A DNA stretch of 64,000 nt from an uncultured Eubacterium sp. (GTDB lineage Bacteria; Bacillota; Clostridia; Peptostreptococcales; Anaerovoracaceae). Within the stretch, counting starts at the first letter, position 1; the number at the start of each line of letters is the position of its first letter. Shown here in pieces: positions 8,371 to 18,113 of this stretch. Location of the stretch: contig CAMNSS010000009.1 in assembly GCA_946555345.1 (NCBI GenBank), positions 52,175-116,174 of the forward strand, given 5' to 3'. The position numbers were made by a program, and so were the translations under genes. Under the pieces are notes generated by a model. It worked only from the letters and a program-made list of their open reading frames with translations, had not been told where the DNA came from and made no database searches.

Positions 8371-9336
8371 CTAAAATTCTTCCGAAACCTTATAAATAGT
8401 CCTGTTATCCAATGTCCATATCCTGTCGCTAAAACTGCCCGGCTCTGTCTTATCAACAGCCTCCTGCATATCGTACATCTTCGCATCGATCATATCGAGA
8501 TAATGGAGCATTTCCGCTTCCGGGAAAAGCGGTCTCTTCGGGCTTCCAAATTCCGGTTCGTAATGATGGGAAATCAGCATATGCTCCAGCATGATGGTTT
8601 TCTCGTTGGAAATCCCCAACTCCCCGGCCAGCTTGTCTATGCTTTTCACGCCCTGTACCAGATGCCCCAGCATCTTTCCTTCAAACGAGTACCCAGAAGC
8701 AATTCCCAGTTCGTTTGCAACGATTTCGTTCATTTTCTCCATATCATGAAGGATGACGCCAGCCATCACCAGTTCTTGGTTAAGATTGGTGTATATCCCG
8801 CATGCTTTTTCCGCCATCATCAGCATCCGCTTGACATGATACAAAAGGCCTGCCAGCTCAGCGTGGTGGTTCTTCTGTGCCGCAGGATAGTACATGAGCT
8901 TTTCTTTATGGTCCTCCAGCACCCGGATGCAGAGATTTTTCAAATCTTGGTCATAAAATGCGTCCGCTTTGCCATAAATATAAGCATACATATCCTCTGC
9001 ATTTTCCGGCGCTGCTTTTATGTAATCCTTCATATCGATGTTGTCTTCTGCCGATGTATGCCGAATCCGGCTTACCCGCAGTTGTTTCATCCCATTCCAT
9101 TCGGTCACCATGGCTTTGACCTTGATCACGCTGCCTTCCTTGATCTTCTCCAAGCCGGGCAACTCCTCGTCAGCAATGTCCCATTTCTTCGCTGAAATTT
9201 CCCCGCTACAGTCCGCCAGCAACAAATCAAGGTATGCTTTCTTGTTTGAGCCAACCTTCACCGCTACCATCTTGACAATAAAATATGAAATAATTTCTTG
9301 CGCAGTCCTGATATCTGAAATATAAAGATCCTTCAT
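8371..9336 (-). CDS. yhaM: 3'-5' exoribonuclease YhaM family
   Basis: A single-strand-specific 3'-5' exonuclease of the YhaM family. The 321-residue protein has an N-terminal OB-fold (about 15-95) and an HD phosphohydrolase domain, with the conserved ILHDMEK motif near 190-200 and further histidines in LLYHVKRM and ISHHYEPE. Length matches the Bacillus protein. The ATG is preceded by AAAGGG. The 178-bp gap toward the CCA-like gene holds no recognised feature. Confidence 0.92.
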   Translation of the reverse strand: MKDLYISDIRTAQEIISYFIVKMVAVKVGSNKKAYLDLLLADCSGEISAKKWDIADEELPGLEKIKEGSVIKVKAMVTEWNGMKQLRVSRIRHTSAEDNIDMKDYIKAAPENAEDMYAYIYGKADAFYDQDLKNLCIRVLEDHKEKLMYYPAAQKNHHAELAGLLYHVKRMLMMAEKACGIYTNLNQELVMAGVILHDMEKMNEIVANELGIASGYSFEGKMLGHLVQGVKSIDKLAGELGISNEKTIMLEHMLISHHYEPEFGSPKRPLFPEAEMLHYLDMIDAKMYDMQEAVDKTEPGSFSDRIWTLDNRTIYKVSEEF

Positions 9337-9688
9337 TGTACCGTTCCCTTTCTTGCGATGGTTTGTATTGCACGGCCGCCAACTGCTGGCCTGGCGATTC
9401 AGGCGTCCGCAGGTACGCCGGTTACTGGCGGCATATCAGCATCCTATGATACGCAATATGCCAAATGGCTCCGGTACAGCCGTTACCGCGCCAAAATGCA
9501 TTGTTTCTGTGGAAAGGCTGGAAATCATTTGCCATTTTTGCCATTACAAAGCCTCCGCCCCCATCTGCCTATTATTTTCATTTTACATGAAAATCGTTGA
9601 AAAGGGAAGGAAAATCGGTTCGCACCTGATTGAAAAAGCCAATGGGCGAGGCGCTATCGCAAACAAAAAACGCCGCCGCATGAAAAGG
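9337..9688. other. Gap without a recognised gene
   Basis: These 352 bp lie between the chemoreceptor stop codon and yhaM. The half near yhaM has short GC-rich repeats (GGCGTCCGCAGG, CGCCGGTTACTGGCGG); the half near the receptor is AT-rich. A short plus-strand frame ending in a Lys/Arg-rich tail runs through it, but it overlaps the receptor gene end and has no visible ribosome binding site. Nothing further is seen. Confidence 0.4.
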
Positions 9689-11383
9689 CTATTTGTTTTT
9701 TAAGCGAAACCGTTCCACCAGGCTCTTCATAAGCTGCGACTGGCTGGACAATTCTTCGCTTGCGGCTGCGCTTTCTTCCGCAGTGGCCGAATTTGTCTGT
9801 ACAACACTGGAAATCTGGTCAATACCCACGGTAACCTGGGAGATAGCGTCAGCCTGAAGGCTGCTAGCCTTTGAAATTTCTTCGATCACGCCTGTCATTT
9901 CATTTACGCCATTGACCGCCTGAAGCAAGGACTGAGCTGTCTCATCGGCAATCTGCGTTCCGTTTTCGACCGCCTTTAAGGAATTTTCGATCAAGGCAGA
10001 GGTATTCTGCGAGGCTTCTGCGCTTTTACTTGCCAAATTGCGGACTTCGTCTGCCACTACAGCAAACCCCTTCCCCGCAACGCCTGCACGAGCTGCTTCC
10101 ACAGCGGCATTTAAAGCAAGAATATTAGTCTGGAAAGCAATATCTTCAATGGTCTTAATAATTTTACTGATTTCATTGGAGCAATTACTGATCTCACGCA
10201 TCGCTTGTATCATCTGCTGCATTTTTTCATTGCTCACGCCCATTTCCGCACTGACGCTGCCTGCCGCCGTATTGGCCTGCTGCGCACTATCTGCATTCTG
10301 CTTCACTTTATCAGAAATTTCATTAATCGTAGCTGCAAGCTCCTGAACCGAACTTGCTTGTTCGGTCGCTCCCTGGGAAAGAGCCTGCGCGCCGTTGGAC
10401 ACCTGTTCCGACCCGCTAGCAACCTGGGATGAACTTTGGCTGATTTGCAGCATTGTATCGTTAAGCCGCCCTGCAATGCCCCGGAAAGAAACCAGCAACG
10501 GATAAAAACCGCCCGTATATTCCGCTTCACAGTCTGAATCCACTGTAAAATCCCCATCTGCCATTTGAGCAAGAAACCTATTTTCATCATCAATAATAGC
10601 CCGAAGCTTATGGATTAATCTGCGCACCTGATCAGCCAGAATCCCCAACTCATCCTTGGCGGTATAGGAAATCTCTACATCCAAATCGCCCTCTGCCATT
10701 TTTATCGCAGCATTCTCTATTTCAGAAATAGGAATTTTAATCGCTCGTATTACCACAAACGAAAAGAAAATCCCCACAAGAATTACGGCAACAATAACCA
10801 CCGCCATAATGCAGATAGCAGTTTTGTAAAGGCAAGAGCTTTCCTCCGTTGCAGTATTGCTGCCTTCTGCATTGTAATCAATAATATCATTAAAAGCACC
10901 GTTTAGGGAATTGTAAAGATCCACGCACTCGCCTTCCAGAATAGCGCGGGCCTCTTCAATGCGGCCTTGCCTGGCTAACGCTATGATTTCTTCATCGGCT
11001 TCATTGTATTGCGCCCAAAGATTCATAGCATTATCATAAAAAGCCTTCTCCTCTTTATCAATTAATTTTGCGTATGTAGCTAAGAGGGTATCCATATCCT
11101 CTTTTTCTTTTTGGAGGTACTGAAGGCTGGACTCCCTTACATCATCGGAAATTGCGGTAAGATACCCTAATTCATTCAACCTGATATTGGAAAGGGTAGC
11201 GGTCAATTCCCTTCCCGTATCAATGCTGGGAAGCCAGCTCTTCGTAATATCGCTTGTCATATCGTTCATCCGCCCCATCAGGGAAAATGACATACCACCG
11301 ATAATGAACATGCCAATCAACGCAACGCCTATGAGAATATACAGCTTTAACCTGATTTTTAAATTTCGTATGCAATGAATCAT
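9689..11383 (-). CDS. Methyl-accepting chemotaxis protein
   Basis: Transmembrane chemoreceptor signalling through CheA/CheW. The 564 residues form a membrane segment (about 12-32), a four-helix-bundle-type extracellular sensor (about 35-185), a second membrane segment (about 188-212), a HAMP domain, and a long MA signalling coiled coil containing the conserved hairpin tip around ALNAAVEAARAG. The ligand cannot be predicted. AGAAGGAG precedes the ATG. A sequence matching the -10 of flagellar sigma factor promoters lies 45 bp upstream. No other chemotaxis genes are present in the window. Confidence 0.95.
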   Translation of the reverse strand: MIHCIRNLKIRLKLYILIGVALIGMFIIGGMSFSLMGRMNDMTSDITKSWLPSIDTGRELTATLSNIRLNELGYLTAISDDVRESSLQYLQKEKEDMDTLLATYAKLIDKEEKAFYDNAMNLWAQYNEADEEIIALARQGRIEEARAILEGECVDLYNSLNGAFNDIIDYNAEGSNTATEESSCLYKTAICIMAVVIVAVILVGIFFSFVVIRAIKIPISEIENAAIKMAEGDLDVEISYTAKDELGILADQVRRLIHKLRAIIDDENRFLAQMADGDFTVDSDCEAEYTGGFYPLLVSFRGIAGRLNDTMLQISQSSSQVASGSEQVSNGAQALSQGATEQASSVQELAATINEISDKVKQNADSAQQANTAAGSVSAEMGVSNEKMQQMIQAMREISNCSNEISKIIKTIEDIAFQTNILALNAAVEAARAGVAGKGFAVVADEVRNLASKSAEASQNTSALIENSLKAVENGTQIADETAQSLLQAVNGVNEMTGVIEEISKASSLQADAISQVTVGIDQISSVVQTNSATAEESAAASEELSSQSQLMKSLVERFRLKNK

Positions 11384-11427
11384 GATCTTAATCTCCTTCT
11401 AGCTTTTCAGCATATATTTCCAAATAT

Positions 11428-11455
11428 ATATCGGCATACCCATCCTGTTTCATAA
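11428..11455 (-). promoter_or_regulatory. Possible sigma-D (flagellar) promoter of the chemoreceptor
   Basis: On the minus strand GCCGATAT (11428-11435) matches seven of eight positions of the sigma-D -10 consensus GCCGATAA. The -35 is weak: TTAT at 11452-11455 with 16-bp spacing, against the consensus TAAA. Chemoreceptor genes are common targets of this sigma factor, which is the main reason to record it. Confidence 0.35.
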
Positions 11456-11524
11456 GCAATTTTAAAACAGAAAACTAAAATGCTACTCGTAATATTAAGC
11501 CAAATAGGGGGCAAAGGATTCCAC

Positions 11525-11549
11525 AAAAAAACCAGCAACGGTATGCTGG
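11525..11549 (-). terminator. Intrinsic terminator after the HypE-like gene
   Basis: CCAGCA and TGCTGG (11544-11549 and 11532-11537) form a 6-bp GC-rich stem with a 6-nt loop, followed on the minus strand by seven T residues. It lies 33 bp beyond the HypE-like stop codon and separates that gene from the chemoreceptor. Confidence 0.85.
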
Positions 11550-11581
11550 CTGTGATAAAAAAGATTAACATTATTCTGTGA

Positions 11582-12727
11582 TCAGTTTCGGCCAGCCACC
11601 TTATAAATTTCATCGGAAGCGGGCGGATCGATCACGATGCCTGCTCCATCCGCATCAGGCTCTTTCTGTGCGCTTCGGTCATCGGCGGCATCTTTCGCCG
11701 CATTGCTATCGCCATTCCCCTCGGCAACGCTTTTTGTCCTGCCGCAATCACACCTTCCATCAGCCTGGGACGCACAGTCTTTTCCATCTGTCGTGCCAAA
11801 CAGCCGAATCCCATAACCTTCATGCTCAATCCTTCCAATGATGCTGCAAGCGACCCCAGCTTCCGCCATCGCCGCTTCCATTTCACCCCGCTTTTCCTGC
11901 GGCACGATGATGAGCATAGAACCGCTGGAAATCAACCGCAACGGATCGATATCAAAAAATCGGCAAATCTTTTTTACCTCGGGCATCATTGGAATCATAT
12001 CCGCCCAAACTTGTGCGCCTTTGCCCGCAATCTGGCACATTTCCCATACTGCGCCCAGAATGCCGCCCTCGGTAATATCATGCATCCCGTGCGTTCCGAC
12101 CGTTCCAGCCGCAACTCCTTCCGCAACAACGCTGACCAGATCCAAAAATCCGCAAGCCCGGTCCAGTTCTTTCTCCGTCAAAACCCCTGCAAGCTGCTGC
12201 CCGTAATCACAGGCAAGGATGCCGCATCCTTCCAGCCCAGCAGACTTGGTCATCATAATGTAATCGCCTTCTGCGATATCGTTTCCACTCTGCGAATGCC
12301 CTGGCAAAGCCCTTCCAATCGCCGTCGATACGATGACAGGCTGCTTGACCGCTGGCGTGATCTCGGTATGCCCGCCTATGATTTCCACCTTGAGCGCCGC
12401 CGCCGTTTCCGCCGCCTGCCCCATGATATGCGCCACGTCATTTTCGTTCGTTCCCTCCGGCAGCATCACCGCCAGCATGATTCCCAGCGGCTGTACCCCG
12501 TTCGAAGCGATATCGTTACAAGTAATGTGGATGGCAAGCCTGCCAATGTCACTGACCGCCGCCGTAATCGGGTCGGTGGACATCACGCACTCATAACCGC
12601 CAAAATCCATTACTGCGCAATCCTCGCCGATGCCTGGACGGACTTTTACCGCCTCGCTCCTGTAAGTTATCTTATCGAATACCAGTTCCTTTAATAAATC
12701 GCTGTCCAATTTCCCTGTCTTTAGCAT
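11582..12727 (-). CDS. AIR synthase/HypE-like protein
   Basis: Member of the PurM/HypE/ThiL ATP-binding superfamily: the N-terminal half carries GIGEDCAVM, STDPIT and CNDIASNGVQP, and the C-terminal half has IISSGS-like and GIVIDPPASDEIYKV segments. HypE proper ends in a conserved cysteine that carries the carbamoyl/cyano group; this protein ends KVAGRN and lacks it, and no hydrogenase gene is near, so the substrate is unknown. About 49 residues (ORF positions roughly 312-360, DNA 11648-11794) rich in Asp, Ala, Gly and Cys interrupt the C-terminal domain just before its conserved end. The ATG at 12727 is chosen because GGAGG lies 6 bp upstream; an ATG at 12733 abuts that site. Confidence 0.8.
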   Translation of the reverse strand: MLKTGKLDSDLLKELVFDKITYRSEAVKVRPGIGEDCAVMDFGGYECVMSTDPITAAVSDIGRLAIHITCNDIASNGVQPLGIMLAVMLPEGTNENDVAHIMGQAAETAAALKVEIIGGHTEITPAVKQPVIVSTAIGRALPGHSQSGNDIAEGDYIMMTKSAGLEGCGILACDYGQQLAGVLTEKELDRACGFLDLVSVVAEGVAAGTVGTHGMHDITEGGILGAVWEMCQIAGKGAQVWADMIPMMPEVKKICRFFDIDPLRLISSGSMLIIVPQEKRGEMEAAMAEAGVACSIIGRIEHEGYGIRLFGTTDGKDCASQADGRCDCGRTKSVAEGNGDSNAAKDAADDRSAQKEPDADGAGIVIDPPASDEIYKVAGRN

Positions 12728-12734
12728 TTTCATC

Positions 12735-13003
12735 CTCCAGTCATCGCTCCAGCATCTTCATGGTATATTTTTCAAAACGCCTCACGATTTGACGCCCTGC
12801 CCATTCGTTCAGAAAAGTCCTAAGCAGCCACAATTCCGCATCCCAGTGTTTACGCTACAATTCTCCAGCATTTTCACAATTCGGCGTCCCAGTGTTCTCA
12901 TCTTCCTGGCTCGGCGCCCGGTCCATTCATTCAGAAACGTCCCAGGGCGTTCACGGCTTGACGCTTCGTCCCAGCGCTCTCACGCCGTAACACGCCGAAA
13001 GCC
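12735..13003. repeat. Degenerate repeats between ligA and the HypE-like gene
   Basis: Recurrent diverged words fill the gap, for example GCCCTGCCCATTCGTTCAGA and GCCCGGTCCATTCATTCAGA, and several copies of CGTCCCAGYGYTCTCA. The word CTCCAGCATCTTCAT near 12746-12760 resembles CTCCAGCATCTCCAT at 13016-13030, which encodes the last residues of LigA (MEMLEARS), so part of the array looks derived from the ligA 3' end. No gene is supported. Confidence 0.55.
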
Positions 13004-14989
13004 TCATGAGCGAGCCTCCAGCATCTCCATAAACTGTTCCTCCGTGATGATCGGGATGCCCAGCTCGGCGGCCTTCTTGTTCTTTGCCGAAGCTGAATTG
13101 ATATTGTTATTGATCAGGTAGTCCGTCTTTCCCGTTACGGAAGATGCGCTCTTTCCGCCCGCCGCTTCTATCGCCGCCTTTACCGCATCCCGATTTTCAA
13201 AATGGTTCACCTTGCCCGTAATGACAAAGGTCTTGCCGGAGAGCGGCCCACCCGTTTTTTCCGTAAAGCTTTCATCGAGCCGCACCGATTGCAACAGTTC
13301 ATTCACGGTCTTCTGCTTTTTCTCATCTTGGAAAAATGCCACGTACGCCCTCGCCATCACTGTGCCGATGCCGTCGATGGCCGCCAATTCTTCCTCCGTT
13401 AAGGCGCAAATTTTCTGCCAGTTGTTTTTGCATTCCTCTGCGATCATTTTCGCATTGGCCGCCCCGATATTGGGAATCCCCAGGCTCAGAAGCAGCCTGG
13501 CGGGAGTCGTGTCCGCCGCCTTTTGCACCGCCGCAAGGAGATTGTCGAACGACTTTTCCCCAAAGCCCTCCATCTCCACGATCTGATCCCGCCAGCGCTC
13601 CAGATGGAAAATATCCGCAAAATCCTTTAAAAACCCTTCGTCGATGAACTTTTCCAGCGTCGCTTCCGAAAGCCCTTCGATGTTCATTGCATTCCTGCTG
13701 ACAAAATGCGTAAACGCTTTGATCCTCCTGGCAGGGCAGTCAGGATTCGGGCAGTGAAGCGTCTCCACGCCGTTATCGTCCTCAATTTCCGTCGCTGTCC
13801 CGCAAACAGGACACATCGAAGGAGGCTCCGCCGTCCCGCTTTTGGTGAAGTTTTCCGCGATCTGCGGGATAATCATATTGGCTTTGTACACGCTGATGGT
13901 ATCGCCCGCTCCCAGCGCCAAAGCCTTCACGATGCTCAGGTTATGGACCGACGCCCTGCTGACAGTCGTGCCTTCCAGCTCCACTGGCTCAAACACGGCG
14001 ATCGGGTTGATTAGCCCCGTGCGGGATACATTCCACCGGATCTCTTTTAGCTCCGTCTGCCTGATTTCATCCTTCCATTTAAAAGCGATGGAATCGCGCG
14101 GAAACTTCGAGGTCGCACCGAGTGACCTGCCGTATTCAATATCGTCGAATATCAGCACCAGTCCGTCGGACGGCAGGGGAAAACGCTGGATTTTTTGCTC
14201 AAAATCCGCCACCGCGCCCGCAATGCTGCTTTGATTGACCTTCACGTATTCGACCGTCTCAAAGCCCTGCCGCCGCATCCACTCCATCTGCTCGTGCCTG
14301 TACCGCTCCCCGCCTCCGCCTTGGGCAAGGGAAAATGCAAAAAACTGCACGTGCCGCTGCGCCGTAATTTCATTATTGAGCTGCCGCACCGTTCCGCTGC
14401 AAAGGTTGCGCGGGTTCTTGTATTTCGCATCTGCGTCTCCCACGGTGTGGTTGATCCGCTCAAATTCCTCGTAACTGATCACCGCCTCGCCCCGCACCAC
14501 CGTCGCCTGTTTGTGGGGAATCGTAAGCGGGATATTATCGAACACGCTGGCATTGGCTGTAATGACTTCGCCCGTCACGCCATCGCCCCTGGTGACCGCC
14601 TTGGACAGCTTGCCATCCTCGTAGGTCAAAACGATGGTAAGCCCGTCCAGCTTCCAAGAAAGAAGCCCCGCTTGGCTGCCCAGCCAAGATTCCAACTCTT
14701 CCACCCGCTTTGTCTTATCCAGGGAAAGCATCACCGCCGGATGCCGTTCCTTCGGCAAGCTGTCGGCAACCTGGTAGCCTACGTTTACCGTAGGGCTCGT
14801 GGAAAGCACAATCCCGCTTTCCTTTTCGAGCGCTTCCAGTTCATCATACAACCTGTCGTATTCCTGGTTCGATATGATTTCGCGGTTTTCCCGGTAGTAG
14901 GCTCTTGCGGCTTCATTGAGAAACGCCACCTTTTCCGCCAAAAGGCTGCGTATATCATTTTTTTTACCGTCGTTCTTTTTATCGTCCAT
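13004..14989 (-). CDS. ligA: NAD-dependent DNA ligase LigA
   Basis: Seals nicks in duplex DNA using NAD+. The 661 residues contain the Ia domain at the N terminus, the adenylation site with Lys113 in KLDG, an OB-fold, a four-cysteine zinc finger (CPVCG and CPNPDC), helix-hairpin-helix repeats and a C-terminal BRCT domain (about 585-661, GGPLSGKTFVITGKV). All expected domains are present and the length is normal. GGAGGAAAATGACAG precedes the ATG. It lies downstream of pcrA, an arrangement seen in many Bacillota. Confidence 0.97.
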   Translation of the reverse strand: MDDKKNDGKKNDIRSLLAEKVAFLNEAARAYYRENREIISNQEYDRLYDELEALEKESGIVLSTSPTVNVGYQVADSLPKERHPAVMLSLDKTKRVEELESWLGSQAGLLSWKLDGLTIVLTYEDGKLSKAVTRGDGVTGEVITANASVFDNIPLTIPHKQATVVRGEAVISYEEFERINHTVGDADAKYKNPRNLCSGTVRQLNNEITAQRHVQFFAFSLAQGGGGERYRHEQMEWMRRQGFETVEYVKVNQSSIAGAVADFEQKIQRFPLPSDGLVLIFDDIEYGRSLGATSKFPRDSIAFKWKDEIRQTELKEIRWNVSRTGLINPIAVFEPVELEGTTVSRASVHNLSIVKALALGAGDTISVYKANMIIPQIAENFTKSGTAEPPSMCPVCGTATEIEDDNGVETLHCPNPDCPARRIKAFTHFVSRNAMNIEGLSEATLEKFIDEGFLKDFADIFHLERWRDQIVEMEGFGEKSFDNLLAAVQKAADTTPARLLLSLGIPNIGAANAKMIAEECKNNWQKICALTEEELAAIDGIGTVMARAYVAFFQDEKKQKTVNELLQSVRLDESFTEKTGGPLSGKTFVITGKVNHFENRDAVKAAIEAAGGKSASSVTGKTDYLINNNINSASAKNKKAAELGIPIITEEQFMEMLEARS

Positions 14990-15488
14990 CTGTCATTTTC
15001 CTCCGGGGTTTCCATCAAACTTCTTCATACTGGGCTGTTACGCAAACAGCAGATAACGAACACGCTTGCGCGCCGGTCATACACGCCAGCCCATTTGCAT
15101 CAAATCAGCTAATCTGGCCGTATGATGCCGTTCACCGCAAGATGCCAAGCCGAATCCGCCCGCCCCAATATGTACAAATGCATATGTATCCGCCGTTCAG
15201 GCCGCCGCTAATTTTAACAAGCCATGCAATACGCCGCTCCCAATGGGCTATGCATCCCGTCGGTTTCAACAAGCCGTTCAGGCCGCCTCCGATTCAAATG
15301 AACCGTGCAGGCGGCTGGTCCAGACCGAGAAGTTCTGCGAACCGCCTGGACAAAACCATCCATAGCAAGCTGTTAACTCCGGCTCTGGCATACCCAGCAA
15401 GATGCCTTCATTCTGGCGGTCCTGCGTCCGCCTTCAATTCTGTCAGGCCATGCAGGCCGCCGCTAAATTGAACAGTCCACTGCCAGCA
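14990..15488. repeat. Degenerate repeats between pcrA and ligA
   Basis: 499 bp without a gene. Diverged units of roughly 40-50 bp recur, built around GCCGTTCAGGCCGCC and CATGCAGGCCGCCGCTAA (near 15190-15220, 15260-15290 and 15440-15475), mixed with AACAAGCCATGC- and CAAATGCA-like words. Plus-strand reading frames across it have no ribosome binding site and only repeat-derived composition. Confidence 0.55.
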
Positions 15489-17687
15489 TCAGATCCTTTT
15501 TAGCGGCGCAAACCCCAGAGCCAGCTTCTTTACATCCTCCCTGAACCGGATTTCCACGATTTTTCCATCGCAAGAAAGTACAATGCCTTCCCCGAATTTC
15601 TTATGCGATACCCGGTCGCCTGCCGCAAAGGATTCCCCAGCGGCCTGCACGTTCTGCTTCGTCTGCTGCCTTGCATATTTCAACTGGTTAAACGGCTGAA
15701 ACGGTCTTTTTTCCGTCATGCCATCCGTGAAAACGCCCAGCCTTGCACTCCGTTTTTTCTCATAAATGCCGTCGCCTTCGAGCAGGCGCTTATCCATTTC
15801 CCGCAGAAACTGGGATTCCCTGGTATAGTCGGTCTTGCCGTACAGCGTGCGCTGCTCAGCGCCGGTCAGCCACAGCCGCTCCCTTGCCCTCGTAATGCCT
15901 ACATAGCAAAGCCGCCGTTCCTCCTCCAGCCCGTCTTCCCGGTCAAACGCCCGCCAGCCTGGAAACAAGCCATCCTCCATGCCCGGCATGAAGACAAATG
16001 GAAATTCAAGGCCCTTTGCGCTGTGCATCGTCATTAAAACGACTGCATTTTCATCGGCGTCGTGATTGTCCACTTCCGCCAACAAAGCGATCCGCTCCAT
16101 GAACTCCGCCAGGGACATATTCGGGTCATCCTCCTGGTACTTCTGGATGACGGATTTAAACTCCATCAGGTTTTCGATGCGGCTCTCTGCCTCCAGGGTG
16201 TTCTGATCCTCCAATGCTTTGAGATAGCCCGACTTTACCAGCAAGCCGTCATACAGGTCGGAAATTTTCAAACTTTCCTTTTCTGCGCTGTAAAAGAGCA
16301 GCAGCTCTGCCAGCGAGCGGATATTGGCTGAGGTTCTTGCTGAAAAGGACTCCACCACGTCTTCGTCCAGAAGGCTCTGAAAGAGGCTTTCGCCCCGCAC
16401 CTGCGCCAACGCCGTCAGCTTGTCGATCGTCTTGCCGCCAATGCCCCGCTTCGGTTCGTTGATAATCCGGGTCAACGCCAAGTCGTCCGCATTGTTTTGC
16501 ACCAGACGCAGGTAGCACAACATATCCTTGATTTCTTTCCTGTCGTAATAGCGAAGGCCGCCCAGCACCCGGTATGGAATCTCCCTTCTGGAAAGGGACT
16601 CCTCGAAAGTACGGGACTGCGCATTCGTCCTGTAAAGGATCGCAAAATCGCTGTACTTCCGGCTGGGAGTCTTCATGCGGTTTATCTCGCTGGCGATGAA
16701 ATAAGCTTCCTCGGTTTCATCCGCCGCCCTGTGGTACATGATTTTATTTCCTGCGTCCTGATCGGTCCACAGCTTTTTTTCTTTCCTGCCCTTGTTCTTC
16801 GATATCACCGAATGGGCTGCATCCAGTATGTTTGCCGTCGAGCGGTAATTCCGCTCCAGCTTAATCACCTTGGCGTTCTGAAAATCCTTTTCAAATTCAA
16901 GGATGTTCCTGATGTCTGCGCCCCGCCATTGATAGATACACTGGTCGTCGTCGCCTACCACACAGATATTATTATGCGCCTCGGCCAGCATCCTTATAAA
17001 TTCATACTGGATCTGGTTCGTATCCTGGTATTCGTCCACCATGATGTAATGAAACCTGCGCTGGTATTGTAACAGCACAGCTTCATCCCGCTCAAACAGC
17101 CTTACCGCATTGAGCAACAGGTCGTCAAAATCCATCGCATTGTTCTTTTTCAAGACTTTCTCATATCGATCGTAAACCTGCCAAATCAGCTTGGTTTTCA
17201 AGTCCTCGCCATAAGCCTGTATGTACTGTGCGGCAGACAGCTTCTGCTCCTTGCACTTTCCAATCACGCTGAGAAAATAAGCAGGCGTATACTTCTTCCC
17301 GTCGATGCCAAGCTCCTTAATGATGTTCTTGACCACCGTCTTCTGATCCGTCGGATCGTATACGGCAAAATCCCTGCCATAGCCCAACACCTCGGCATGG
17401 GAACGCAGGATGCGCAAGCACGCCGAGTGAAACGTCAATATCCACATATTGACGCCCGCACCAACCAGGTTTTCCACCCTGTCCCGCATTTCCTTCGCCG
17501 CTTTGTTCGTAAAGGTCACCGCCAGCATATTGTAAGGACTGACATTTTTTTCTCTGATCATATAGGCGATCCGGTGCGTCATGGTACTGGTCTTGCCGCT
17601 GCCTGCGCCCGCCAGAATCAGGAGCGGTCCTTCTGTGTGCATCGCCGCTTCCCTTTGTTCCTCGTTTAAAATATCCAACTCTTTCAT
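15489..17687 (-). CDS. pcrA: UvrD/PcrA family DNA helicase
   Basis: Superfamily 1A 3'-5' helicase acting in replication fork maintenance and repair. The 732 residues carry Walker A GAGSGKT near 29-35, motif II VDEYQDTN, motif III DDDQCIYQWRGAD, and motifs V/VI VVLMTMHSAKGLEFPFVF and CYVGITRARERL. The C-terminal tail has the Tudor-like segment (AGDRVSHKKFGEG) that in PcrA contacts RNA polymerase. The ATG at 17687 is preferred over 17711 because AAGGA lies 7 bp upstream. ligA follows after a 499-bp repeat region. Confidence 0.96.
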   Translation of the reverse strand: MKELDILNEEQREAAMHTEGPLLILAGAGSGKTSTMTHRIAYMIREKNVSPYNMLAVTFTNKAAKEMRDRVENLVGAGVNMWILTFHSACLRILRSHAEVLGYGRDFAVYDPTDQKTVVKNIIKELGIDGKKYTPAYFLSVIGKCKEQKLSAAQYIQAYGEDLKTKLIWQVYDRYEKVLKKNNAMDFDDLLLNAVRLFERDEAVLLQYQRRFHYIMVDEYQDTNQIQYEFIRMLAEAHNNICVVGDDDQCIYQWRGADIRNILEFEKDFQNAKVIKLERNYRSTANILDAAHSVISKNKGRKEKKLWTDQDAGNKIMYHRAADETEEAYFIASEINRMKTPSRKYSDFAILYRTNAQSRTFEESLSRREIPYRVLGGLRYYDRKEIKDMLCYLRLVQNNADDLALTRIINEPKRGIGGKTIDKLTALAQVRGESLFQSLLDEDVVESFSARTSANIRSLAELLLFYSAEKESLKISDLYDGLLVKSGYLKALEDQNTLEAESRIENLMEFKSVIQKYQEDDPNMSLAEFMERIALLAEVDNHDADENAVVLMTMHSAKGLEFPFVFMPGMEDGLFPGWRAFDREDGLEEERRLCYVGITRARERLWLTGAEQRTLYGKTDYTRESQFLREMDKRLLEGDGIYEKKRSARLGVFTDGMTEKRPFQPFNQLKYARQQTKQNVQAAGESFAAGDRVSHKKFGEGIVLSCDGKIVEIRFREDVKKLALGFAPLKRI

Positions 17688-17711
17688 TTCCGTTATCCTT
17701 GCTATCCTCAT

Positions 17712-18113
17712 ATGGCTGCATCAAATCGCACCACATTTGCTATTTTTGCATCGGCTACATCAAATCGCACTGTATTTTCTGCCCTGCGCCAAATGCACCA
17801 AGCCATGCCGCCTGCTATCATTCCGTTCTGCACATTGCGCCGTCCATGCCAGCTATGCCAAACTGCGCCGCATTCGTTTCCCGCACGCCAATTACGCAGC
17901 CGTGCCGCATTCGCTATCGCTCCGTTTCATGCCATCTCCTATTTCACAGCCTGCGCCAGCCGCAACAGCTACGCCAAACAACGCCGCATTTGCTGTCCTG
18001 CACCAGTTGTTATATCAAATCGCCGTCACATTTTCACGCCCTGCGCCAGCCTGCGATCTGCAGCCCTTTGCTATCGCCTGCGCCTCCCCCCCACAGCCTT
18101 CCCCTGCGCCTGG
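17712..18113. repeat. Degenerate repeats between the M50 gene and pcrA
   Basis: 402 bp of C-rich repeats with no supported gene. CATCAAATCGCACCACATTT, CATCAAATCGCACTGTATTT and ATCAAATCGCCGTCACATTT are three copies of one unit (near 17723, 17767 and 18023). Words such as ACGCCGCATTTGC, CCCTGCGCCA and TTTGCTATCGC also recur. Confidence 0.55.

Noticed and set aside
9353..9703. A 116-codon plus-strand frame in the yhaM-chemoreceptor gap
   Set aside because: It overlaps the chemoreceptor gene end, has no ribosome binding site and no recognisable motif.
11407..11613. A 68-codon minus-strand frame with two hydrophobic stretches between the HypE-like gene and the chemoreceptor
   Set aside because: It runs through the intrinsic terminator at 11525-11549, starts inside the HypE-like gene in another frame and has no ribosome binding site.
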